From Chaetomium olivaceum (Eukaryota; Ascomycota; Sordariomycetes; Sordariales; Chaetomiaceae), in the NCBI GenBank assembly GCA_039881045.1, contig JAYWVB010000029.1:186001-250000 (forward strand): a stretch of 64,000 bases of DNA, read 5' to 3'. Positions 53,401 to 64,000 of this stretch are shown piece by piece. The translations under genes were made by a program, and so were the position numbers. How positions within the stretch are numbered: the first letter of the stretch is position 1; every line of letters begins with the position of its first letter. The notes under the pieces were generated by a model, which saw only the letters and a list, made by a program, of their open reading frames with translations, was not told the origin of the DNA and did not search any database.

Positions 53401-55349
53401 ATAGGGTGCTCGCAAACTTCGGCGCGACAAGGCTGGCGGATATCGGGCTCGGCGACGACCAGGATCCGGATGGATTCCAGACGGGATACTCGGAATGGGA
53501 GCCCAAGCTCTGGGAGGCTCTTGGTGTAGCTAATGTCGAGGGTCTCCCGGATGAGCCTCCCCCGATCACCAACGAGGACATCAAAATTGCGTCCAACTAC
53601 CTGCGTGGCAACATCGCCGAGGAACTCAAGGACACATCTACGGGGGCCATCAACGCCGCAAACCAGCAGCTCACTAAATTCCACGGCACATACATGCAGG
53701 ACGACCGTGATCTCCGTGACGAGCGTAAGGCTCAGGGCCTGGAACCTTACTGTACTCGTTCATCATGGTGCAGACTGCCGGGTGGTGTGTCGACTGCAAA
53801 GCAGTGGATTCAGATGGACGACATCAGCAATGAGCTTGGCAACGAGACCATGAAGCTGACCACTCGGCAAACTTTCCAGTTCCACGGCGTCGTCAAGGGC
53901 AAGCTCAAGCCTGCCATGCAGGCCATCAACCGGTCCCTGATGACCACCATCGCCGCCTGCGGTGATGTAAACCGTAACGTCATGTGCAGCCCGCTTCCTT
54001 CGCAATCCAAGTACCACCGCGAGGTGTACGCCTGCTCCCAGAAGATCAGCGACCACCTGCTGCCCGCGACGACAGCGTATCACGAGATCTGGCTCACAGA
54101 CGACGACGATAAGAAGACACAGGTCGCCGGTGAGGCGGTACAAGACTTTGAGCCGCTCTATGGTCCCACCTACCTGCCCCGCAAGTTCAAGATCTCGATC
54201 GCGATCCCCCCGCACAACGATGTGGATGTGTATGCGCACGACATCGGCCTCATCGCCATCAAGGGCAGCGATGGCAACCTCGAGGGGTTCAACCTGCTGG
54301 CGGGCGGTGGCATGGGCGCCACGCACAACAACAAGAAGACCTACCCGCAAGTCGGCAGGACACTCGGCTTCGTCAAGACCGACCAGGTCCACATCGCCTG
54401 CGAGAAGGTGATGCTGGTGCAGCGCGACTTTGGCGACCGCAAGAACCGCAAGCACGCCAGGCTCAAGTACACGATCGACGACATGGGCGTGGACGTGTTC
54501 CGCGGCAAGGTGGAGGAGCTCTGGGGCCAGCAGTTCCAGCCGGCGCGGGCGTTCCACTTCGACAGCAACGTCGACACGTTCGGGTGGACCAAGGACGAGC
54601 ACGGCCTCAACCACTTCACCTTCTTCATTGAGAACGGCCGTATCGAGGACACGGCCGAGTTCCGCATGAAGACGGGCCTGCGCGAGATCGCCAAGGTGCA
54701 CAAGGGCGAGTTCCGCCTCACCCCCAACCAGCACCTGATCCTCAGTAACGTCGCCGACGAGGACCTGCCCGCGCTCAAGGCGCTCATGGCCGAGTACAAG
54801 CTGGACAACCTGCAGTTCTCAGCCCTGCGCCTGAGCTCGTCAGCCTGTGTCGCCTTCCCGACCTGCGGCCTCGCCATGGCCGAGTCGGAGCGCTATCTGC
54901 CCGTGCTCATCTCCAAGCTGGAGGGATGCCTCGAGGAGAACGGGCTGCGGCAGGATTCGATCGTCATGCGCATGACGGGCTGCCCCAACGGGTGCGCGCG
55001 CCCCTGGCTCGCCGAGGTCGCTTTCGTCGGCAAGGCCTTCGGCGCGTACAACATGTACCTCGGTGGTGGGTACCACGGCCAGCGCCTCAACAAGCTGTAC
55101 CGCTCGAGTATCAAGGAGGAGGAGATCCTTGAGATTATGAAGCCCATGCTTAAGCGGTATGCTCAGGAGCGGAATGAGGGCGAGCGCTTTGGTGACTGGA
55201 CCATTCGCGCCGGCATTATCAAGGAGACAAAGGAGGGCCGGGACTTCCATGAGGGGGTGAGTTTTTCTCTTGGTTGACTGACTGATTCCGTGTTTTGATG
55301 CTAACTGAGATCTCTGCAGGTTGCCGAAGAGGAGTCGGACGAGGAGTGA
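50477..55349 (+). CDS. MET5: Sulfite reductase [NADPH] subunit beta
   Basis: 1529 residues in three exons: 50477-50513, 50734-55256 and 55320-55349, with GTAAGT/TAG and GTGAGT/CAG introns. The tiny first exon gives MADLKLRTPEEA; a GTG upstream in exon 2 is not a start. It is the catalytic subunit of assimilatory sulfite reductase, turning sulfite to sulfide for cysteine and methionine synthesis in the cytosol. Domains: a pyruvate-ferredoxin-oxidoreductase-like N-terminal part (about 1-770), flavodoxin (about 790-930; ILFGSDNGNAQSLAKRLG, LTSTAGQGEFPQ) and two nitrite/sulfite reductase repeats. The four siroheme/4Fe-4S cysteines are in SACVAFPTCG (about 1380) and TGCPNGCARP (about 1427). The 4.5-kb exon has no frame break. 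The yeast name is used for the family. Confidence 0.95.
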
Positions 55350-56439
55350 AAATGATAAGACATGTTAGGCTGGGTGGGAGTTTGTAAATTAATTTGAGGG
55401 CGCATGCATCTGAGATTTAAGCATCGCATTTACTATCTTAGTTATGACGTTAACGTTACTTTGCGTTACCATCGTTGCTGTTGGCGTCGAAAATACACCT
55501 GCACATATTTGTTTACCTGTTTCTGCTTGGTCTGGCCAAAAAGAAAACGAAAGGAAAAGAAAAAAAGAAAAAAGAAAGACCGAACTCTAAAAGAAAATAA
55601 GTCCGTGTACAAAAGAATAGACAAACAATGAAAGAAGAGATGGGGGAAAAGACAAAAGAAAATGTAAACAGAGGAAAAGAAATGTAAAGAGAATGAAAAC
55701 AGTTTCGCCAGACTTCCCAATAGCTTGCTTGTGTTTCGGCTTTACAAATCGAGCATCTCCGTTTAGAGTCTGGCTTTTTGCCCATGTGCTGACTGCTACG
55801 CGCGTATTGTCTGCTGCGCCATGTTCCGGTGCTGCCGACATCGGTTTGTGACCCTTGTGTTCCTGGATTGTGTCCCTTGTTTCTGTTCGGTTCAGTTGGG
55901 GTAGAATGCTTGGCAGGGATCGAGTCTGGGTTTGCGTCAATCGCAAGCGCCACTGATCGACGAATGACTTGGCTGCCCTGGCGGGATGAGTGGGTCTTGG
56001 AAGGATGTCTTGCGTCTTTGTTGCCCCGACAACAGACTTTCGAAGAAGCGACCAAACAAGACTGAGGAAGCAGCCCCTCCAGCTCCTGCGAATGCGAAGT
56101 TAAGGCAATCGCATTCCACTTCGTTGATCTGTGCTCCACGATCACTAGCCGAGTTTAGGAGTTTCTTCATCGCCATTATTTCGAGTTTGTCTCTCACCAG
56201 CAGCCAGCGAACAGCCAGCGAGGATTTCTATCAATCACCGATCAACACGTTGTGGATTGCGTCGCCGAGACTAATAACTAGGAGACTTCCCATTCCACCA
56301 TCTCTCCCTTACAGACGGCGCAGACAATCGCAATTAGTTTTTCGCGCATTCCAACCCAGCTGCGCGACACAACCACCGAGCGCGTGTCTCAAAGACACAA
56401 TTTTGTCATTGCGGCATCGCCGCCACAATAGCAGCCACT
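55350..56439. other. Long leader region of the chitin synthase gene
   Basis: 1.1 kb including an A/G-rich tract at 55545-55690. No coding sequence was identified. The 3' part (from about 56100) is CA- and pyrimidine-rich and is probably the 5' UTR of the chitin synthase mRNA. Confidence 0.5.
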
Positions 56440-59400
56440 ATGGACGACCGCCATTCGCCCGCCCGGCAGCCGCCTCCCGAGTACACGCTCCCATCGTATG
56501 GCGATGTGGACGACTCGACACCCACTGGCACGCCGCACCATGGCGCTGCCGTGCGCCTACTCACTTCCATGGAGGAGCCTGTAACTTACGACCCGCGACC
56601 GTATGTCTTACCACAGATTCCTATTCCCCCTCCTCTTTCCCTCCCGTCCTTGCAACCACTCCAGCGAGTGCACTTTCCTACCGAGAAAGCGACGCCTGAG
56701 ATGCTCCATGCTCTCGGGCAGCGCCTAGAGAGATCAATGTCGCAGAAGAACAATACCCCCACTTCAGTCGGCGCCCCAGTCCCAACGGGCCCGCGGCCGA
56801 AGCCTCCTCCTGTGCAAGAGAAAGTGGAGAGTGACAAGCCTCTCGGCTACCGTTCAACAATACGACTGCAAAGAAAGAAACAATTAGAGCCGCCCACTCC
56901 CGAGCAAGTTGCAGGGAGCTTGCCCGTAATCCCGGAGGGCCCATCCTCAAGGAAACGGGCGCGGTTTCAAGCTCGATGCGAATCCGAGTCTCCTAAAGAA
57001 GAACGTCTCACCCAAAAGGCAAGCATGGGCTCACATCAGAACAATCTCAGAGGCCGAATTAGGCCCGCCTACGAGCCATCGCTCGATTCCCGCCAATCGA
57101 TTCTGGATCCTCCACACATGCCTCCTCCAGACCCCTCCTACAGCTCCTACAACTCGGGGATGGATAACGGATCGCCGACTCGGCCATGGAGCCCCATCCG
57201 TGACTCTTCCGAGTACGGTCGACCACCCCCTGCTAGCAACCGATACGAACCCGCAGACATCAACGGCAGTCCCCGGCCCGGGACACCCGCTTCGACGTAC
57301 GGCGGCAGTCCCAGGCGGCCCCTACCTCCTGCGCCTTTGTTTTCGGCTGGTCCACGCGGTTCTAACCAGTCGTTTGCTGACGATATTACCGTGAGCATTC
57401 CGCTTACCGAGGACCCTGACGATGTTTTTGCGCCTGAGTCGGACCTTGGTGGAGGCAGGCACGACGACTACCATGGTGGTTCGTACGCCGAGTCACAAGC
57501 AACCCTTAGCGACGAGGCCACCGATGTGTCGTATGACGAGAAGACGGATCGGTATGGACCAGCGCCGGAGGGAAAGCAGGAGCGTCGTGGCGTTCGCGCG
57601 CCGCAGATGATGAGGAGGGAGGTGCAGTTGATCAACGGCGAGCTCGTCCTCGAATGCAAGATTCCGACCATCCTTTACAGTTTCCTTCCTCGCCGAGACG
57701 AGATAGAGTTCACCCACATGCGGTACACGGCCGTGACATGCGATCCCGATGACTTCGTCGACAGGGGCTACAAGCTGCGCCAGAGCATAGGGAGGACGGC
57801 GCGGGAGACGGAGCTGTTCATCTGCATCACCATGTACAACGAGGACGAGTACGGCTTCACGCGCACCATGCATGCTGTCATGAAGAACATCAGCCACTTT
57901 TGCAGCCGGAATCGCAGTCGAACCTGGGGAGAGTTTGGTTGGCAGAAGATCGTTGTCTGCATCGTGTCGGATGGTCGCGAGAAGATTCACCCGCGTACCC
58001 TGGACGCCTTGGCCGCCATGGGAGTATACCAGCACGGTATCGCCAAGAACTACGTCAACCAGAAAGCCGTGCAAGCACACGTTTACGAATACACTACGCA
58101 GGTGTCACTCGATTCAGACCTCAAGTTCAAGGGCGCTGAGAAGGGGATTGTGCCCTGCCAGATGATCTTTTGTCTCAAGGAGAAGAACCAGAAGAAGCTC
58201 AACTCTCACCGTTGGTTCTTCAACGCCTTCGGGAAGGCGCTCAACCCAAACGTGTGTATTCTGCTAGATGTCGGCACTCGTCCTGCTGGCAAGGCGCTGT
58301 ACCACCTGTGGAAGGCGTTTGACACGGACTCCAACGTGGCCGGGGCTTGCGGAGAGATAAAAGCAATGAAAGGACCGTGGGGCAAGAACCTACTCAACCC
58401 CCTAGTAGCCTCGCAAAACTTCGAATACAAGCTGTCGAATATCCTGGATAAGCCGCTGGAAAGCGTGTTCGGGTACATTACGGTACTACCCGGCGCTCTC
58501 AGCGCCTACCGATATCATGCACTTCAAAACGACGAAACTGGCCACGGACCCCTCAGCCAGTATTTCAAGGGAGAGACCCTTCACGGCCAGCACGCCGACG
58601 TGTTTACGGCAAATATGTATCTCGCCGAGGATCGTATTCTGTGCTGGGAGCTGGTAGCCAAGCGGGGCGAGAGATGGGTTTTAAAATATGTCAGGGGGTG
58701 CACTGGCGAGACTGACGTGCCTGGTATGTTATTATGCTTCTTTTGTATGTGATCACTACTAACCGTTTGCAGATACCGTTCCCGAGTTTGTCTCACAGCG
58801 ACGACGTTGGCTGAACGGTGCCTTCTTCGCGGCCGTCTACTCGCTAGTCCACTTCAGACAGATCTGGGCGACAGACCACACCATTGCGCGGAAGATCTTG
58901 CTGCACATTGAGTTTGTGTACCAGTTCATCCAACTGATCTTCACCTATCTGTCGCTCGCCAACTTCTACCTGACGTTCTACTTCATCGCCGGTGGCCTGG
59001 CCGATCCCCAAGTCGACCCCTTCGGTGGCGCCGCCAAGTACATCTTCATCATCCTTCGCTACGTCTGCGTCCTCCTCATTTCGACCCAGTTTATCCTCTC
59101 ACTCGGTAACCGGCCCCAGGGTGCCAAGAAGATGTACCTCGCCTCAATGATCATCTACGCTGTCATCATGGCCTACACATTGTTCGCCTGTATCTACGTC
59201 GTCGTGCGCCAGTTCTCTATGAAAGACGACAAAGACGACGAAGACGCGAGCATCTCGATGGGCAACAACGTCTTCACCAACCTGATCGTGTCTACGGCGT
59301 CTACCGTCGGCTTGTACTTCCTTATGTCCTTTCTCTACCTCGATCCGTGGCACATGTTCACGTCGTTCTTACAGTACCTCATTCTGCTGCCGTCGTACAT

Positions 59401-59953
59401 CTGCACCCTGCAAATTTACGCCTTCTGCAACACGCACGACGTCACGTGGGGTACCAAGGGCGACAACGTGATGAAGACGGACCTGGGCGGTGCCATCGGC
59501 AAGGGCAGCACCGTCGAGCTGGAGATGCCATCGGAGCAGCTCGACATCGACTCGGGCTACGACGAGGCGCTGCGGAACCTGCGCGACCGTGTTGAGGTCC
59601 CTGTCCCCGAGATCTCGGAGGAGCAGCTGCAGCAGGACTACTACAAGAGTGTGCGCACCTACGTCGTCGTCACCTGGCTGATCGCCAACGCCACCCTGGC
59701 CATGGCCGCCAGCGAGGCCTACGGCGGCGCCTCCATCGGCGACAACTTCTATCTGCGCTTTATTCTGTGGTCGGTCGCGGGTCTGGCCGTCTTCCGTGCG
59801 CTTGGCAGCACCACGTTTGCCGTCATTGGGTTGGTGAACATGATTGTTGAGGGCAGGGTGCGCATGAGCATTGAGGTCCCCAAGTGGTTGGGTGGGTGGG
59901 GTACCAAGATCAGTGACACGATGAGTAGTGTTGCTAGTAGTGTGCGGCGGTAA
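56440..59953 (+). CDS. Chitin synthase, division 1 (class I-III)
   Basis: 1154 residues in two exons: 56440-58723 and 58773-59953, with a 49-bp intron (GTATGT donor, TTTGCAG acceptor). It polymerises UDP-GlcNAc into chitin at the plasma membrane. The first 390 residues are Pro/Ser-rich and disordered. The catalytic part follows with ELFICITMYNEDE, VVCIVSDGREKI, ILLDVGTRPAGKALY, GEIKAMKGPWGKNLLNPLVA, YLAEDRILCWELV (about residue 729) and the product-binding QRRRWLNG (about 771). At least six membrane helices come after it (LLHIEFVYQFIQLIFTYLSLA, YIFIILRYVCVLLIS and others). These motifs place it in division 1. Class I is my best guess, but a comparison would be needed. The gene is intact; its N-terminal extension is longer than usual. 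Confidence 0.93.
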
Positions 59954-60425
59954 GGGGGTTGGGTTATGGGAGGGATGATGTGAGGGTGGTGAGATAGATG
60001 CCTTTCATGAGCGGGGGGTTGTTTTTGGCGTTGGTTATGTGGGGGGTTAGATGTGGATTTATGCTGGGAGGAGATGATGTACGGACGGCGGTTGGGATGT
60101 CGGAGTGTCTTGGGAACGATACCTACCTTATGTACGGCAGATGACAGGATGTCGGGAGATGATGGAAAAGGGCGATGACGCGATGATGGGAGGGTTGGTC
60201 ATGTTGGTTCCGGTCGGAATAGTTTGCTTTGTTAGTCATGTAGGATACCCGATATTAATGATTTCCTCTTCATGTTACGACGTCTCCGCTATGGTAACTA
60301 TGTATGCCGCCCTGGTATCATGAACTCCATCCACCTTTCCCAGCTTTCTTGTCATTTCATTAACGTCAAATCTCCCCTTGGCCTGTCATTAATCACTCCG
60401 ATCCCAGCCTCCAACCTTCCAATCC
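59954..60425. other. Convergent 3' intergenic region
   Basis: About 470 bases between chitin synthase and the MARVEL gene, GT-rich near 59955-60110. No gene is seen. Confidence 0.5.
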
Positions 60426-61312
60426 CTAGGGTACTCCACCACAACGATGGAGAAAGAAGAGCGGACCGGACTTAGGCCACATACGCCCCCGCGCCCTCCC
60501 ACCAGCACCGCCGCGACGCATCTGCAACAATCCCAGCCCCACCAACACCGCGCCGACACCGAAGCACAGAAACTGCAGGACCTCGTCGGCCTGGGCGCGC
60601 TGGCAGTTGCTCTTGAGCCTGCTGAGGACGACGTCCACGGTGGCGCCCTCTGGGCCCGCCACGCCGACCAGCGTCTGGTCGTTAACCGTGAGGGTGCCCT
60701 GGTTGAGAAGCGGGTTGTAGATCATGCTTTCGTAGTTGGAGCAGTTGGCTGTGTCTTTGAGGGAGTAGGCCCATGCCTGTGAGAGGGCGTGTGTTAGCGT
60801 TGGTTCAGGTGTGATGTGTGTGTACGGGGGGTGAAGTGAAGGGGGTTGTTGAGGAGGAGGGAGGAAAAGACACTGTGGAAAGAAAGAACAGGGTGGGCGG
60901 TTGGTGGTGGGGTAAGGAAGATTAAAAAAAAAAAAAAAAAGAGAAAAGAACAAAAAAAAAAAGGAAAGAAAACGTACGATGCCACCGCCGAGGAAGAAAA
61001 GCGCTCCCAGAATATCCAGCACGACGGGGACCAGGTCGGGGACGGACACAAAGGTGCAGACGGCGCCCACGCCGGCGACGATCATGCCGAACCCGCCCGT
61101 GAAGGTGCTGTAGCGGGTCGTCACCGGCGGCGTGCCGTACACTTGGTTCGCGATCATGGCTGCCGCGAGGCCGAGGACGGTCACGGCCATGAGAAACTAC
61201 CAGGCAAGGTCAGAAGTGTTAGCTAGGCGACATTTGTTGTTGGACGATAGAGTGAAAGGGGTGGGGTGCATACAAAGACGCCCCGGAGGCCGAGGATGAT
61301 GGGTTTGTTCAT
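60426..61312 (-). CDS. MARVEL-type four-helix membrane protein
   Basis: Three exons: 61312-61274 (MNKPIILGLRGVF), 61196-60978 and 60776-60426, joined by GT-AG introns; product about 202 residues. Four hydrophobic segments in MARVEL layout: FLMAVTVLGLAAAMIA, GFGMIVAGVGAVCTFV, VVLDILGALFFLGGGI and FLCFGVGAVLVGLGLL, with a loop carrying NCSNYESMIYN before the last. Fungal MARVEL proteins (Nce102-like and relatives) sit in the plasma membrane or vesicles and organise membrane domains; the precise subgroup is not clear. The second intron is 201 bases and contains long A/T homopolymer runs (18 A at about 60926 on plus). The C-terminal tail RRGGAGGRARGRMWPKSG is basic and cytosolic. Confidence 0.78.
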
Positions 61313-62819
61313 TGTCGCGGTTCTTGTCCGAAATTCAAGTCGAGTGATGTGTAGGAAATCTAAGAACCGGATGAAGGATCAATAGACGTGGGGGAAAGGT
61401 CTATTATGTATGGAAGGTACTGCGAGGTGGGTACTTCAGAAATTTAAGGTCTGGATGGAAGGCACGCGAGGTGGGTGCTTCAGAAATAGGTATCTTGCAA
61501 GACCTAGCGGCAGGAACACTCCTCGGGTGCTAATCGACTTTTTTCGGGGTGGACTCGGGATATACTCTCGACTAGGACTGGTGGATCAGCACCCGGAATC
61601 CTCACTGTTATAAGGTATTCAGGACCGTTTAAGAGCAGGCGGCTCCATGTTGCTGCCTTGGATGGTGGAGGTGCAGGCCATTCAATCCTACCCAGCTTGT
61701 CCAACGGACGGGAGGGCGGCACTCATCTGTGCCTGTGGAAAAAGGTGCATGTACCACACGACAAAATAGTCCTGCAGGTCATAGCCGACGGGAATGGCAT
61801 GAGGGTCGCATTCGCCCCTAGCCCGGGTTGGTTTTGGTGCAGAGAGGGAGACCCCAATCCAACCGAGACCCCAGTTTGAGCATGCCCTTTCCCTTCTCTC
61901 CACCAGGGCAATTGGAGCAGCGAGTTTGCACAGCTCGAGGTCAACTGCCAAGACACTGCGGAATCCTTAAGGATCACTGATGAGCATGAGTGCCATGGTG
62001 CAAGCAAGCAGATAACCAGAAAGCGGGCAGTCGCGCAGGGCTGTGAGTTTCGAGACGGGTGATCAGGAGGATCCAAGCAAACACAGCCCGGTGGTCTCGA
62101 GTGGGGGCGATGCAACTGGCACATTTGGACCCAATTTCTATTCTGAACACAAGAACCATGCAGGCCAACAACCTGGTGAGCCGGCAACCGCTCCATTTTT
62201 GACCTCCGGCCCCATCTTTTTTTCCTCAATGTGAGTCATGAAATGACCAAGGGACCGAGTCACTGACCCAGACGGGAGCAAACAAGAAGGACGCTTGGCA
62301 ATATCCACCCGAGCGCGGGATTGTATTTTGACGGTTTTCAGGTTGTTTTTCCGTTTCGTACCGTGCCGACAAATGTGCCTTCCCGCGTGGTATTCTCAGC
62401 ATCAGCCCAGCCTGAGTTATACTATGTGGGGCACAGCAAAAGGCTCGGGCGCTGGCCTCGGCAACCGCCGACAAGTGTGGGTCCAAGCAGTCATTTCGTT
62501 GGGTGTAATGATATTGACCATTGCGACCACACAACCTTCTTGGCTCTTGAATGGAAGATGGATATTCTAATGATGGGACGGCACGGTTCGGATGAGTGGG
62601 CCAGGATGCGACAGGGAACCACGCAGCCTTGCGCAGTTTTTATACTGGATATATCCAAACACGCTGCCTCTTGCCCATTCCAAGATGCCGTTGTCTATAA
62701 CGCCGGCACCGCATGCTCCACGGCTTCACGCTGGGCTTCCCAAGCAAGCCAGTCTGACCTTGTGGTTCTGTATCCATAGTTAGCCACACGTCTGTCTTCA
62801 CTGTTGTATTCCGGCGCAC
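61313..62819. other. Intergenic region between MARVEL gene and EMC4
   Basis: 1.5 kb. No gene or RNA was recognised. It contains a short tandem duplication (separate entry). The open frames present are short and lack domain features. Confidence 0.5.
61411..61487 (+). repeat. Short imperfect tandem duplication
   Basis: Two copies of a unit beginning TGGAAGG and ending GCGAGGTGGG, then T-A/G-CTTCAGAAAT, at 61411-61443 and 61456-61487, differing at a few positions. No coding role is seen. It lies about 100 bp upstream of the MARVEL gene start, in its promoter region. Confidence 0.6.
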
Positions 62820-63386
62820 TCACGGTAGCAAACCCATCCCGTTGATCTTCCATATCCCCAACGCCAACGCAACCAATTGCATTGCCACATACGCCAGCTT
62901 AACCTGGAGCATCTTGGCCCGGTTGCTCTCCGTCTCGAAACGCTCAAATGCCTGGTTGGTGCCCAGGATGCCCATGATTGGGTTCTTGAAGGCCATGAAC
63001 ACCATCATAATGCTGAAGATCTGCAGCGAGTTGCCCGACATGTACATCATGATGCCCGTCATGGGCAAGCTCTTAATCGGGCCCAGCGCCACCTCCCAAG
63101 CTTTCTTCAGCTTCAGCGTATCCATCTCCTCGGGCGTCGGCGCCTTTCGCGGGGCGGCTTTCGGGTCTTTGGCATCCTTCTTCTGCGGGCGCCTGTGTTA
63201 GCAATCCCTTTGATGTACCTGCATCTGATGCAGAGAGCGCAAGATCTCTACCTTGGAGTTGGACGTCGATTGCGACGACGGGTACCCTGGGGGGTCGGGA
63301 ATGCCGGCCTGTTTCGACTTGTGCGCTGGTGGGTTTTTGAGACCTGCTACCCATGTGGGCAGCGTTGTAGTTGCGGTGGCGGACAT
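62820..63386 (-). CDS. EMC4: ER membrane protein complex subunit 4
   Basis: Two exons: 63386-63252 and 63182-62820, with a 69-bp intron (GTAGAG donor, CCGCAG acceptor; the exact acceptor was set by reading frame). The product has 165 residues. EMC4 is part of the ER membrane protein complex that inserts weakly hydrophobic membrane helices. The conserved core is AWEVALGPIKSLPMTGIMMYMSGNSLQIFSIMMVFMAFKNPI (Pfam DUF1077 family), with a second membrane helix LAYVAMQLVALALGIWKINGMGLLP at the end. The N-terminal 60 residues are polar and Pro/Lys-rich, as is usual for the cytosolic part. It is intact. Confidence 0.92.
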
Positions 63387-64000
63387 TGTGTGGCGTGGTT
63401 CCCCCCGAGCGCAATTGGGCAAGTGATGTGAGGAAGTCAGGGTGGTGAAGTCGGGGTGGTGAAGTCGAGGTTGAGAACAACGAAGCGCGTAAGGTGATGT
63501 CAAGTTTGGCGTCGAGCCTTGCGCTGCTTGGCAAACCCGCTTGCTCCCGTGCCAGTGGGACCGTCATGGTCCCCAGGTGCCCCACCAGGCGCGCCGTTGC
63601 TGAATTGGTGCAATTTTCAGGGGGCAGACCCACGCTGTGGTTCCGATCACCGAAATCCCCGGGCTTTCCCCTGTTGAACCTTTGGAGTCTGGCAACGTCA
63701 ACTCCTCCCTCGACCGCGACGTCAGCCATTGACGCAAACCAGATACCTCAGCGAGAAGCGGCAGCGATCCGAATTACTCGATTCCCCGACCATTCCGCAA
63801 TAATCCCGACAACGGCCCACCAAGAGTAATCCAGCAACGCGACCAACGACTGCTTTGGGCATTGGGCGCGAGAACGCGACGCCACATGCGACATCAAGCC
63901 GAACAGAGACTGGACTGAGATACCAACCTTGATTACCTTGCTCGGAGAATAAGGCGCTACACCCACCGGCACCAGAAGCCCCTACAGGTTGCGACTGTCC
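63387..64000. other. Right end, EMC4 promoter and unassigned sequence
   Basis: About 600 bases upstream of EMC4. Pairs of near-identical phrases (GTGGTGAAGTCGGGG) occur near 63440-63465. No gene is recognised before the window ends. Confidence 0.5.

Overview
The window is nuclear DNA of a filamentous ascomycete (Pezizomycotina, most likely a Sordariomycete). The grounds are short GT-AG introns of about 50-90 bp, HET-domain and NACHT genes, pogo/Fot1-type transposons, a hybrid NRPS-PKS gene, and fungal housekeeping genes such as chitin synthase, the IPC synthase subunit Kei1 and an NADPH sulfite reductase beta subunit. The species cannot be named from sequence alone.

Layout. 1-2.4 kb: one small conserved gene. 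2.4-7.9 kb: two HET-domain genes, the first intact and membrane-anchored, the second with one frameshift. 8.6-11.7 kb: two pogo-like DNA transposons almost touching, one internally deleted and one apparently intact, both with TA target duplications and unusual double-unit terminal inverted repeats. 11.9-12.8 kb: a HAD phosphatase gene with a frameshift. 14.1-30.7 kb: a secondary-metabolite cluster of the swainsonine (SWN) type. It holds a methyltransferase, an NmrA-like reductase, a PhyH dioxygenase, a Tri3/condensation-like acyltransferase, a second NmrA-like reductase, and a 7.6-kb SwnK-type A-T-KS-AT-KR-T-R megasynthase read divergently from the second reductase. 30.7-32.0 kb: diverged repeats upstream of a small secreted protein. 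35.0-38.8 kb: a ten-exon SNF2/Rad5-like helicase. 39.5-43.3 kb: a NACHT NLR-like gene split by a 264-bp MITE-like insertion. 44.8-46.8 kb: a third HET gene. From 48.6 kb on the content is housekeeping: KEI1, sulfite reductase, chitin synthase, a MARVEL protein and EMC4.

If the cluster follows the swainsonine model, the NmrA reductases help make pipecolate and reduce the bicyclic intermediate. The megasynthase loads pipecolate, extends it once with malonate, and releases an aldehyde reductively to give an indolizidine. The dioxygenase hydroxylates it. An acyltransferase and a methyltransferase are not among the canonical SWN genes as I know them. Only one of the two usual PhyH genes is present, and no swnA or swnT is in the window, so the product may not be swainsonine itself.

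A second theme is breakage. About a dozen single-base frame breaks, many in homopolymers, fall in the HET, NLR, helicase, phosphatase and cluster genes between 5 and 46 kb. More than 9 kb of housekeeping coding sequence to the right has none. This could be recent decay of an accessory region or an assembly problem, and it decides whether the cluster works.
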